Assembly (NCBI GenBank): GCA_041690515.1 | Contig: JAWLHF010000120.1 | Coordinates: 1-8,334, forward strand | DNA length: 8,334 nucleotides | Direction of reading: 5' to 3' | Source of the DNA: BRH-c25 sp041690515 | GTDB taxonomy: Bacteria > Bacillota > Clostridia > Lutisporales > Lutisporaceae | Shown here: positions 1 to 5,880 of the stretch, piece after piece | Numbering within the stretch: position 1 is the stretch's first letter | Layout of the letters: every line of letters begins with the position of its first letter | The notes under the pieces: model-generated | The model's database searches: none | Told to the model about the DNA's origin: nothing | What the model saw: only the letters and a program-made list of their open reading frames with translations | Translations under genes and position numbers: made by a program

Positions 1-1
1 A

Positions 2-82
2 CCAGACGGGCAAGCAGAGATGGGACCCCCGCCAGTGATTTTGCTGGCTTTGAAAGGCGATGAGGACATACTTCCCCGATAG
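2..82 (+). CDS. possible 3' end of an unidentified upstream gene (partial)
   Basis: A frame open from the window edge runs 26 codons to a TAG at 80-82. It ends in a protein-like stretch with residues ALKGDEDILPR. I do not recognise the product. Codon choice is compatible with the neighbouring genes but the piece is too short to be decisive. A competing frame on the other strand is open from an ATG at 121 to the window edge (40 codons), and the region could equally be non-coding. Cytidine deaminase would be expected upstream of era by comparison with Bacillus, but I see no cytidine deaminase motif here. Confidence 0.2.
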   Translation, partial: PDGQAEMGPPPVILLALKGDEDILPR

Positions 83-93
83 TCGGAGTTTTC
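72..93 (+). terminator. weak hairpin followed by a short T-run
   Basis: Bases ACT-tcc-CCGA (about 70-79) can pair with TCGGAGT (83-89) around the loop TAG, leaving a 3-nt bulge. TTTTC follows. This could be a weak terminator for whatever precedes era, but the stem is only 7 bp, the loop is tight and the T-run is short. A nearby inverted repeat, GCCAG (31-35) with CTGGC (44-48), adds further local structure of unknown role. Confidence 0.2.
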
Positions 94-102
94 TACAAAC
101 TA

Positions 103-109
103 TGTCGAA
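103..109 (+). promoter_or_regulatory. possible Spo0A box upstream of era
   Basis: TGTCGAA is an exact match to the consensus 0A box (TGNCGAA) recognised by the sporulation master regulator Spo0A. It lies 38 nt before the era start. A single 7-mer can occur by chance, and no convincing sigma-A or sigma-H promoter elements could be paired with it, so this is a candidate only. Confidence 0.25.
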
Positions 110-147
110 TTCTTCTTTCATTACACATTCTTTAAAGGGGTAGGAAT

Positions 148-1050
148 ATGGAGAAAAAATACAAATCAGGATTCGTTACAATAATCGGAAGGCCTAATGT
201 TGGCAAATCAACTTTGATTAACAGGCTTCTGGGGGAGCGGGTATCAATAATTTCAAGCAAACCCCAGACTACAAGAAACTCAATTCGGTGCATATATACC
301 ACCGATGAGTACCAGATAGTATTTATCGATACACCGGGTATACACAAACCAAAGCATATGCTGGGAGAATATATGGTAAAATCGGCTACTGAGTCATTGA
401 AGGGAGTAGATGTTACTGTAGTGATGTTCGACTGCTCTGCTGAAATAGGCCCCGGTGACATGCATATAGCAGAGGTTGCCAGGAAGATAGACTCTCCGGT
501 GATACTTGTTCTGAACAAAATAGACAAGATATCTAAATCCAAGCTGGAACAGATTGCAGCATCCTTAATAATGCATGAGGATTATTTTGACTGTATTATT
601 CCGATTTCTGCGGGTACAGGGGAGAATCTCAGCGAGCTTCTTAAGGAGATAGTAAAATTCCTTCCGGAAGGGCCTAAGTATTTTCCGGAGGACATATATA
701 CGGATATGCCGGAAAAGTTCATTGTATCTGAAATCATAAGGGAGAAGATACTTGAGCTGACATCGGAAGAAGTCCCTCACGGTACTGCAGTGGAGATAAC
801 CTCAATGAAGGAAAGGGAAGGCAAGGATCTTATTGATATTGAGGCCACCATATTTTGTGAAAAGGATTCCCATAAGGGGATAATCATAGGAAAAAGAGGA
901 AGCATGCTGAAAGATATAGGCATAAGGTCCAGGGTCGATATAGAGAACCTGCTTCACTGTAAAATAAACCTGCAGCTTTGGGTGAAGGTGAAGAATGACT
1001 GGCGTGACAACAGGAGTGCACTTAAGAACTTCGGGTACAAATGGGAGTGA
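148..1050 (+). CDS. era: GTPase Era, ribosome assembly factor
   Basis: Era is an essential GTPase that binds the 3' end of 16S rRNA and helps mature the 30S subunit; it acts in the cytoplasm and at the inner face of the membrane. The 300-residue length is normal for the family. All GTPase motifs are present: G1 GRPNVGKS (14-21), the G2 threonines in PQTTRNSIR (39-47), G3 DTPGIHKP (61-68), G4 NKID (123-126) and G5 SAGTGEN (154-160). The C-terminal KH RNA-binding domain covers about 185-290, with its GxxG loop as GKRG (248-251), and the protein ends with the family-typical RSALKNFGYKWE. The ATG start is supported by AAAGGGG at 134-140. The stop lies 4 nt before recO, so the two genes are probably cotranscribed. 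Nothing appears broken. Confidence 0.97.
   Translation: MEKKYKSGFVTIIGRPNVGKSTLINRLLGERVSIISSKPQTTRNSIRCIYTTDEYQIVFIDTPGIHKPKHMLGEYMVKSATESLKGVDVTVVMFDCSAEIGPGDMHIAEVARKIDSPVILVLNKIDKISKSKLEQIAASLIMHEDYFDCIIPISAGTGENLSELLKEIVKFLPEGPKYFPEDIYTDMPEKFIVSEIIREKILELTSEEVPHGTAVEITSMKEREGKDLIDIEATIFCEKDSHKGIIIGKRGSMLKDIGIRSRVDIENLLHCKINLQLWVKVKNDWRDNRSALKNFGYKWE
1043..1047 (+). promoter_or_regulatory. recO ribosome binding site inside the end of era
   Basis: GGGAG lies 7 nt before the ATG at 1055 and within the last era codons. It decides the recO start: the longer frame that opens at 995 inside era adds 20 residues not expected for RecO and lacks a comparable ribosome site. Confidence 0.75.
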
Positions 1051-1054
1051 AGAG

Positions 1055-1825
1055 ATGGCAATATCAAAAACTGAGGGCATAGTCCTTAAGTACACCAACT
1101 TAGGGGAAGCAGACAAAATACTGACAATACTCACAAGAAACAACGGAAAAATAAAAGCGATTGCAAAGGGCTGCCGGAAACCTAAAAGCAGCCTTCTTTC
1201 ATCTTCCGAGGTTTTTGTCTTCAGTGAATTCGTGTTGTATAAAGGTACCAATTTCTATCATATATCCCAGGCTGTCACCAGAGAGACCTTTTATAACATA
1301 AGAAAAGACCTGCTTAGGCTTTCTTATGCCACCTATTTTACAGAGCTGGCAGAGACTGTTTCAGATGAAGACATACCCAGTGAAAGGCTGTTCCTTTTGT
1401 TGGCAAAGACCCTTTATTACCTTGCAGTGGGAGAAATACCCATGGGGTTGCTGCATCTGGGTTATCAACTGAAGCTTATGGATATCAGCGGCTATAGGCC
1501 TAATGTGGTCAGATGTGCAGTATGTAAGAAAGCAAGTGAAGACTATGGGAGGTTCAGTGTCAGCCTTGGAGGGGTCGTTTGCAGCCAATGCAGTGATTTG
1601 GAAAACACCAAGATAAATGGGGATGTTTTTAAGATCAGCCAAGGAACAACTGAAGCTTTTAAATTTTTGTTGAACACTGAAATTTCTAGATTAAATACTA
1701 AGAAAATTGATAATACTATTTTTAATGAAATAGACAAAATTATCAGGTCCTTCATCCTGAATCACTTGGATAAAAGGTTCAAGTCCCTTGATTTTTTGGA
1801 TGATATTAAGGATTCAAACTTCTAG
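1055..1825 (+). CDS. recO: DNA repair protein RecO
   Basis: RecO mediates RecF-pathway recombination: with RecR it loads RecA onto SSB-coated single-stranded DNA and anneals strands. The 256-residue protein has the expected architecture. An N-terminal OB fold (about 1-80) begins AISKTEGIVLKYTNLGEADKI, typical of the family. A helical middle follows, then a four-cysteine zinc site, Cys154-x2-Cys157 and Cys176-x2-Cys179. The C-terminal helical region ends with IIRSFILNHLDKRFKSLDFL. The ATG at 1055 is chosen because it gives the usual RecO N-terminus and has a good ribosome site. Its start is only 4 nt after era, leaving no room for the small yqzL gene found between era and recO in some Firmicutes. 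Translational coupling to era is likely. Confidence 0.96.
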   Translation: MAISKTEGIVLKYTNLGEADKILTILTRNNGKIKAIAKGCRKPKSSLLSSSEVFVFSEFVLYKGTNFYHISQAVTRETFYNIRKDLLRLSYATYFTELAETVSDEDIPSERLFLLLAKTLYYLAVGEIPMGLLHLGYQLKLMDISGYRPNVVRCAVCKKASEDYGRFSVSLGGVVCSQCSDLENTKINGDVFKISQGTTEAFKFLLNTEISRLNTKKIDNTIFNEIDKIIRSFILNHLDKRFKSLDFLDDIKDSNF

Positions 1826-1846
1826 AAATTTGTTCAATTTGATTTG

Positions 1847-1853
1847 AAAGGAG
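1847..1853 (+). promoter_or_regulatory. ribosome binding site of the DUF4342-like gene
   Basis: AAAGGAG is followed 8 nt later by ATG at 1862. It rules out an in-frame TTG at 1844, which lies upstream of this ribosome site. Confidence 0.75.
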
Positions 1854-1861
1854 CAGAACCC

Positions 1862-2467
1862 ATGGATATCAGTCTTGAAAAGGTAGACATCATAAGAGAT
1901 AGGACAGGTGTTTCATACAAAGAAGCCAAAGATGCCCTGGAAGCAGCAAATGGAAATGTTGTGGACGCATTGATTAATATAGAGGAAGCCGGGGAAAAGA
2001 GGTGGACGGAAACAGTATCCGTCAAAGGCAATGAGGCTGTAGATAAGCTTAAAGGTATTGTTAAGTCAGGTAATGTGAACAGGATAAGAGTAAAGAAGGA
2101 TGACTATGTGATACTTGATATTCCTGTAACTGCAGGGGCTATCAGCGCAGTAGCGATTCCGCAGCTTACGGCAATAGGGACAGCTGTTGCTCTGCTGTCT
2201 AAATGCACAATTGAAGTTGAAAGGCCGAACAAGCAAACCATAAATGTTACGGAAGCGATTACAAATACAGCGGACGACATAGCAACCAAGATAAAGAACG
2301 TAGCCGGGGATATGAAGAATATAAGACCTGAGGATAATAATAACCCCATGGATATGACCGGTGTAACAGATGATTTTGCTACAGAGAATATGAACGAATA
2401 CACCTTCAAGACAGATGACTATACAGACGCAACCAATGTTAATGTTGATGATACATTTATGCAATGA
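1862..2467 (+). CDS. UBA/TS-N-like and DUF4342-like domain protein, function unknown
   Basis: The predicted protein has 201 residues. Residues about 5-43 (RDRTGVSYKEAKDALEAANG, then NVVDALINIEE) resemble the three-helix UBA/TS-N domain at the head of elongation factor Ts. Residues about 50-122 look like a DUF4342 domain: a basic strand (VNRIRVKKDDYVILDIP), a hydrophobic Gly/Ala-rich stretch (about 89-113) and a closing CTIEVER. The hydrophobic stretch could be a membrane-associated hairpin or simply a buried core; no signal peptide is seen. The tail (about 123-201) is acidic, rich in Asp, Asn and Thr, and probably disordered. The gene starts 36 nt after recO with no terminator between them, so it may be the last gene of the era-recO transcript. 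It is followed at once by the T-box promoter. Domain names come from recognition by eye; the biological role is unknown. Confidence 0.85.
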   Translation: MDISLEKVDIIRDRTGVSYKEAKDALEAANGNVVDALINIEEAGEKRWTETVSVKGNEAVDKLKGIVKSGNVNRIRVKKDDYVILDIPVTAGAISAVAIPQLTAIGTAVALLSKCTIEVERPNKQTINVTEAITNTADDIATKIKNVAGDMKNIRPEDNNNPMDMTGVTDDFATENMNEYTFKTDDYTDATNVNVDDTFMQ

Positions 2468-2481
2468 GAACCAGATTAACC

Positions 2482-2510
2482 TTGACAAAATATTTATGAT
2501 TTGCTAAATT
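2482..2510 (+). promoter_or_regulatory. sigma-A-type promoter of the glyQS T-box transcript
   Basis: A perfect -35 box TTGACA (2482-2487) is separated by 17 nt from the -10 box TAAATT (2505-2510, 4 of 6 matches to TATAAT). It begins 14 nt after the previous stop codon, and transcription would start near 2517, just before the T-box leader structures. Position, spacing and the downstream riboswitch all agree. Confidence 0.8.
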
Positions 2511-2519
2511 AAAGTTAAT

Positions 2520-2740
2520 GTACCATTAGGAATTGGTATTTATGCGTTGAAGAAGAGGAGTAGTCAAAATTACAGCACTTATAGAGAGCCGTGGGAAGGT
2601 GGAAGCCCGGCAGTGTGATTTGATGAAGGCACTTTGGAGCAGAAGCTTGAAAAGAGGGTATGGATTTTCCGTACCAAAAAGGGTGGAACCGCGGAAGTGA
2701 ACCTTTCGTCCCTTGTATTTAGGGATGAAGGGTTTTATTT
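2520..2740 (+). ncRNA. glycine-specific T-box riboswitch (glyQS leader)
   Basis: This leader senses uncharged tRNA-Gly: binding favours an antiterminator and lets transcription enter glyQS. After a small 5' hairpin (TACCA 2521-2525 with TGGTA 2534-2538), Stem I shows the GA-rich strand with AGTA (about 2550-2563), the AGAGAG bulge (2583-2588), the GGTG apical loop (2598-2601) and the specifier codon GGC in GAAGGCAC (GGC at 2628-2630), which pairs with a glycine GCC anticodon. Stem III is GGTATGGA (2657-2664) with TCCGTACC (2668-2675). The T-box core AAAGGGTGGAACCGCGG spans 2678-2694. Its TGGA bulge pairs with a tRNA 3' end UCCA, fitting the U73 discriminator usual for bacterial tRNA-Gly. The terminator is listed separately. 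Specifier, bulge and downstream genes all point to glycine. Confidence 0.96.
2702..2740 (+). terminator. T-box regulated intrinsic terminator
   Basis: The arm at 2702-2713 (CCTTTCGTCCCT) pairs with 2721-2732 (AGGGATGAAGGG) through 12 bp including two G-U pairs, with a 7-nt loop and a T-rich tail TTTTATTT (2733-2740). The sequence just before and within its 5' arm can instead pair with the T-box core, giving the alternative antiterminator. It ends 32 nt before glyQ. Confidence 0.93.
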
Positions 2741-2772
2741 TATTTATGAAAAGGGTTATGGAGGGATAAGAT

Positions 2773-3669
2773 ATGACATTTCAGGAGATTATTCTGACGT
2801 TGCAGAAGTATTGGGCAGAGCAGCATTGCATTATTGCACAGCCTTATGATGTGGAAAAGGGTGCAGGCACAATGAGTCCCTATACCTTTCTTAAAGCGTT
2901 GGGGCCGGAGCCTTGGAGGGTGGCTTATGTTGAGCCTTCAAGAAGGCCGGCTGACGCAAGATATGGAGAGAACCCCAACAGATTGTATCAGCACCATCAA
3001 TTCCAGGTGATTCTGAAGCCTTCACCGGATAATGTGCAGGATCTGTATCTGGGGAGTCTCAAGGCATTGGGAATAGATCCGGAGAAGCATGACATAAGGT
3101 TCGTAGAAGACAACTGGGAAGCCCCCACCTTGGGTGCATGGGGACTTGGCTGGGAGGTATGGCTGGATGGCATGGAAATCACACAGTATACCTACTTCCA
3201 GCAGGTAGGAAGTATAGACTGCCAGCTGGAGTCTGCTGAGCTGACCTACGGCTTGGAAAGGATTGCAATGTACATACAAAATATTAACAACGTGTTTGAT
3301 ATTGAATGGGTATCCGGCATCAAATACGGAGATGTGTTTAAAATGGCTGAATACGAGCATTCAAAATACAGCTTTGAAGAAGCCGATACCAAACTGCTTT
3401 TCAAGTTCTTTGATGAGTATGAGGGGGAGGCAAGAAGGCTGCTTGAAAAGGATATCATACTGCCGGCCTATGACTACGTTTTGAAGTGTTCCCATACCTT
3501 TAACATACTGGACGCAAGAAAAGCAATAAGTGTCACTGAAAGAACCAGCTTCATAGGCAGGGTAAGGAATCTTGCCAGGCTTGTGGCTCACGGTTATCTG
3601 AAACAGAGGGAGTCCATGGGATATCCGCTGCTCAAGAAATCTGTATTCGGAGGTGCGGAAAATGAGTAA
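2773..3669 (+). CDS. glyQ: glycyl-tRNA synthetase alpha subunit
   Basis: GlyQ is the catalytic class II subunit of the alpha2beta2 glycyl-tRNA synthetase; it activates glycine with ATP and charges tRNA-Gly in the cytoplasm. The 298-residue length is normal. The opening TFQEIILTLQKYWAEQHC and AQPYDVEKGAGTMSP (22-36) are family hallmarks. Motif 2 lies in YVEPSRRPADARYGENPNR (52-70) followed by LYQHHQFQVILKP; DNWEAPTLGAWGLGWEVW (113-130) and EITQYTYFQQVGS (135-147) line the active site; motif 3 is LTYGLERIAMYIQ (157-169). The ATG is preceded by GGAGGG (2760-2765) at 7 nt. Expression is set by the T-box leader. The last 8 nt overlap glyS, giving matched synthesis of the two subunits. Confidence 0.98.
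   Translation: MTFQEIILTLQKYWAEQHCIIAQPYDVEKGAGTMSPYTFLKALGPEPWRVAYVEPSRRPADARYGENPNRLYQHHQFQVILKPSPDNVQDLYLGSLKALGIDPEKHDIRFVEDNWEAPTLGAWGLGWEVWLDGMEITQYTYFQQVGSIDCQLESAELTYGLERIAMYIQNINNVFDIEWVSGIKYGDVFKMAEYEHSKYSFEEADTKLLFKFFDEYEGEARRLLEKDIILPAYDYVLKCSHTFNILDARKAISVTERTSFIGRVRNLARLVAHGYLKQRESMGYPLLKKSVFGGAENE
3649..3655 (+). promoter_or_regulatory. glyS ribosome binding site inside glyQ
   Basis: GGAGGTG lies in the end of glyQ, 6 nt before the ATG at 3662. It supports the ATG over the in-frame GTG at 3653, which overlaps the ribosome site itself. Confidence 0.8.
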
Positions 3670-5743
3670 GGATTTATTGTATGAAATAGGTACTGAGGAA
3701 ATCCCTGCAAAATATATGCCTGCTACATTGGAGAAGGTAAAGGGTATTGCCGAGTCCATGCTGGAAGATAATAGAATAGCCTTTGATGAAGTGAAGACAT
3801 ACGGTACCCCAAGAAGAATAATACTCTTTGTAAAAAATATGGCAGAACGGCAGCAGGATCTGGAAGAGCTTGTGAAAGGTCCTTCAAAGAAGGCGGCTTA
3901 CGATGAGAATGGCAATCCCAGTAAAGCACTTCTGGGATTCTTGAAAGGTCAGAAAGCAGACCTTAGTGATGTGTTTGTGCAGGAGCTTTCCGGGGTTGAG
4001 TATATCTATTACAAGAGGCAGGCTGAAGGACAACCTACTAAAGAGGTTCTGAAGACCATACTTCCTGATATACTGACATCCATATCATTTCCAAAATCAA
4101 TGAAATGGGGCAACAAATCCTTCAGATTCGCCAGACCGGTCAGATGGCTGGTGCCGATATTCGGTGATGAACTGGTAGAGTTTGATAAGGACGGAATATT
4201 GTGCAGCAGGAATACCCGAGGCCACAGGGTGCTGTCAAAGGGAAGCATTGAAATAAACAATACTTCGGAGTATTTTGAGAAGCTTAGAGAAGGATATGTC
4301 ATCGCAGACCAGGAGGAGAGACGTTCGCTGATACGTATGCAGTGCGAGGAACTGGCAAGGTCAAAAGGCGGGGAAGTGATGATGGATGAAGAGCTTCTGG
4401 AAGAGGTCGTATATCTGGTGGAGTACCCCACTGCTCTAATGGGAGGCTTTGAGGAGGATTATCTTAGACTCCCCAAAGAAGTGGTAATAACTCCTATGAA
4501 AGAGCATCAGAGATATTTTCCGGTTATAGATGAGAATAACAAACTGATGAATTTCTTTATTACTGTGCGCAATGGAGATAACCGCTTCCTGGAGACTGTG
4601 CAGGAGGGTAATGAGAAGGTGCTCAGAGCCAGACTTGCTGACGCAGACTTCTTCTATAGTGAAGACAGGAAGGAATCCCTTGACAGTTGTGTAGAAAAAC
4701 TGAAAAATGTTGTTTTCCAAGAGACTCTGGGAACAATCTATGACAAAACACAGAGGATAAATGGACTTAGCCGATACCTTGCTGAGGAGGTTCAGCTGGG
4801 GAGTAAGGAAATAACGAATCTCCAGAGGTCTGCTCATTTATGCAAGGCAGATCTGGTAACCAATATGGTAAAGGAGTTCGACGAGCTTCAGGGAATAATG
4901 GGGAGAGAGTATGCCCTGCTCCAGGGAGAGAGTGAGGATGTTGCGGATCCAATATTGGAGCACTATCTGCCAAGATTTGCCGGTGATAATACACCGAAGA
5001 CAGTGAACGGATCTATACTCAGCATTTCAGATAAAATGGACACAATAAGCGGTTGTTTTGCAATAGGCATACAACCCACCGGGTCCCAGGACCCATATGC
5101 CCTAAGGCGACAGGCAATTGGAATTACAGCGATAATACTGGAGGGCAAAATGCATTTGGGCTTGGGGCAGCTTACGGACACAGCTCTTAAACCCTTTATG
5201 GATAAAGGTATATTAAAGGGTGATGTGAAGAATATAAGGAAGGACATAGTGGAATTCTTCAAACAGAGATTCAGGAATGTTATGATAGACAGAGGTTTTG
5301 AGTATGATGTGATCGATGGGGTTATAAATGCCGGCTTCGATGATATATATGACTCCTATCTGAAAATCGAGGAGCTTTCAAAATGGAAGCACAGTGATGA
5401 GTTCCTGAGCATATTGGGTTCATTCAACCGAGTATCGAATCTGGCTTCTAAAGCCAAGAGCTCAGCCATGAATAAAGAGCTTTTCACAGAAGAAGCAGAG
5501 AAAACACTGCTTAAGGCCTTCGAAAGAGTAAGTACAGAATTTGAAGCCTTTGTTGACAACAGGGAATATGGAAAAGCTTTAAATCTCATAATGACATTAA
5601 AAGAGCCTATAGATGCTTTTTTTGACAAGATAATGGTTATGGTTGAGGACGATGATATAAGGAACAACAGACTGGGGCTGTTAAAGAGCATGGCTGATAT
5701 GATGAACCGGATAGCGGACTTAGGCTCCATTGTGGTTAAATAA
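3662..5743 (+). CDS. glyS: glycyl-tRNA synthetase beta subunit
   Basis: GlyS is the tRNA-binding beta subunit that partners GlyQ; it recognises the tRNA-Gly anticodon and acceptor. The 693-residue length is usual. The N-terminus has LLYEIGTEEIPAKYMP, the family signature, followed by TYGTPRRI and VKGPSKKAAYD. The middle contains FPKSMKWGNKSFRFARPVRW and EGNEKVLRARLADADFFY. An HD-like segment has H392 and KAD (395-397), then DKMD (457-460) and TGSQDPYALRRQA (DPYALRR 477-483). The C-terminal about 110 residues form a DALR-type helical anticodon-binding domain (FDKIMVMVEDDDIRNNRLG and onward). The start overlaps glyQ by 8 nt (ATGAGTAA), consistent with translational coupling. There is no intrinsic terminator directly after the stop, so some read-through into the ccpN leader is possible. 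Confidence 0.98.
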   Translation: MSKDLLYEIGTEEIPAKYMPATLEKVKGIAESMLEDNRIAFDEVKTYGTPRRIILFVKNMAERQQDLEELVKGPSKKAAYDENGNPSKALLGFLKGQKADLSDVFVQELSGVEYIYYKRQAEGQPTKEVLKTILPDILTSISFPKSMKWGNKSFRFARPVRWLVPIFGDELVEFDKDGILCSRNTRGHRVLSKGSIEINNTSEYFEKLREGYVIADQEERRSLIRMQCEELARSKGGEVMMDEELLEEVVYLVEYPTALMGGFEEDYLRLPKEVVITPMKEHQRYFPVIDENNKLMNFFITVRNGDNRFLETVQEGNEKVLRARLADADFFYSEDRKESLDSCVEKLKNVVFQETLGTIYDKTQRINGLSRYLAEEVQLGSKEITNLQRSAHLCKADLVTNMVKEFDELQGIMGREYALLQGESEDVADPILEHYLPRFAGDNTPKTVNGSILSISDKMDTISGCFAIGIQPTGSQDPYALRRQAIGITAIILEGKMHLGLGQLTDTALKPFMDKGILKGDVKNIRKDIVEFFKQRFRNVMIDRGFEYDVIDGVINAGFDDIYDSYLKIEELSKWKHSDEFLSILGSFNRVSNLASKAKSSAMNKELFTEEAEKTLLKAFERVSTEFEAFVDNREYGKALNLIMTLKEPIDAFFDKIMVMVEDDDIRNNRLGLLKSMADMMNRIADLGSIVVK

Positions 5744-5757
5744 AGTTAAATTTTTTA

Positions 5758-5786
5758 TTGTGATGACAAATGCTTTATGATAGTAT
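5758..5786 (+). promoter_or_regulatory. possible promoter of the ccpN-yqfL-ppdK unit
   Basis: TTGTGA (5758-5763) and TAGTAT (5781-5786) are separated by 17 nt, each matching 4 of 6 consensus bases. Transcription would start near 5793, just before the inverted repeat. An alternative -35 is ATGACA (5763-5768). The assignment is plausible because the region is a 137-nt gap between well-separated functional blocks, but the boxes are weak. Confidence 0.4.
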
Positions 5787-5823
5787 TTATAGAGAATGCA
5801 GTATGATTAAGGATATTATCATA
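5776..5823 (+). promoter_or_regulatory. candidate operator: inverted TATGATARTAT motifs
   Basis: TATGATAGTAT (5776-5786) overlaps the candidate -10 box. A 10-of-11 identical copy, TATGATAATAT, lies on the opposite strand at 5823-5813, and a partial copy TATGAT is at 5802-5807. Their placement ahead of a repressor gene suggests autoregulation. The motif shares its first seven positions with the CcpN box consensus as I recall it from Bacillus (TRTGHYATAYW), but not the rest. AT-rich sequence makes chance matches easier. Confidence 0.35.
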
Positions 5824-5833
5824 AGTACTGCAT
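5796..5833 (+). repeat. inverted repeat / leader hairpin before ccpN
   Basis: ATGCAGTA (5796-5803) and TACTGCAT (5826-5833) are perfect inverted 8-mers, with inner TGAT (5804-5807) and ATCA (5818-5821) continuing the stem after a 4-nt bulge (TAAG). Twelve base pairs form around a 10-nt loop. No T-run follows, so it does not look like an intrinsic terminator. It could be an operator, an mRNA-stabilising 5' hairpin, or an RNA processing site separating glyS from ccpN. Confidence 0.6.
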
Positions 5834-5880
5834 GAAATACACATAATTTACATGAGGACTTTCAAAATTGCTTGAGGCAG

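Noticed and set aside
1..121. A 40-codon - strand frame beginning at ATG 121 and leaving the window
   Set aside because: No Shine-Dalgarno sequence precedes it, it opposes all other genes, and it competes with an equally plausible + strand frame; it is kept only as part of a finding.
132..542. Long - strand frames opposite era, recO, glyQ, glyS, yqfL and ppdK
   Set aside because: Each is antisense to a well-supported gene, lacks recognisable domains, and reads as a shadow of the sense codons.
995..1054. An upstream ATG at 995 extending recO by 20 residues into era
   Set aside because: No ribosome site supports it, the added residues overlap the conserved era end in another frame, and ATG 1055 gives the normal RecO N-terminus.
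2634..2849. A 71-codon + strand frame across the glyQ leader
   Set aside because: It runs through the T-box core, the terminator and the glyQ start in another frame, so it is a by-product of structured RNA.
5744..5757. T-rich stretch after the glyS stop as a terminator
   Set aside because: A run of six T is present but no stable hairpin precedes it.
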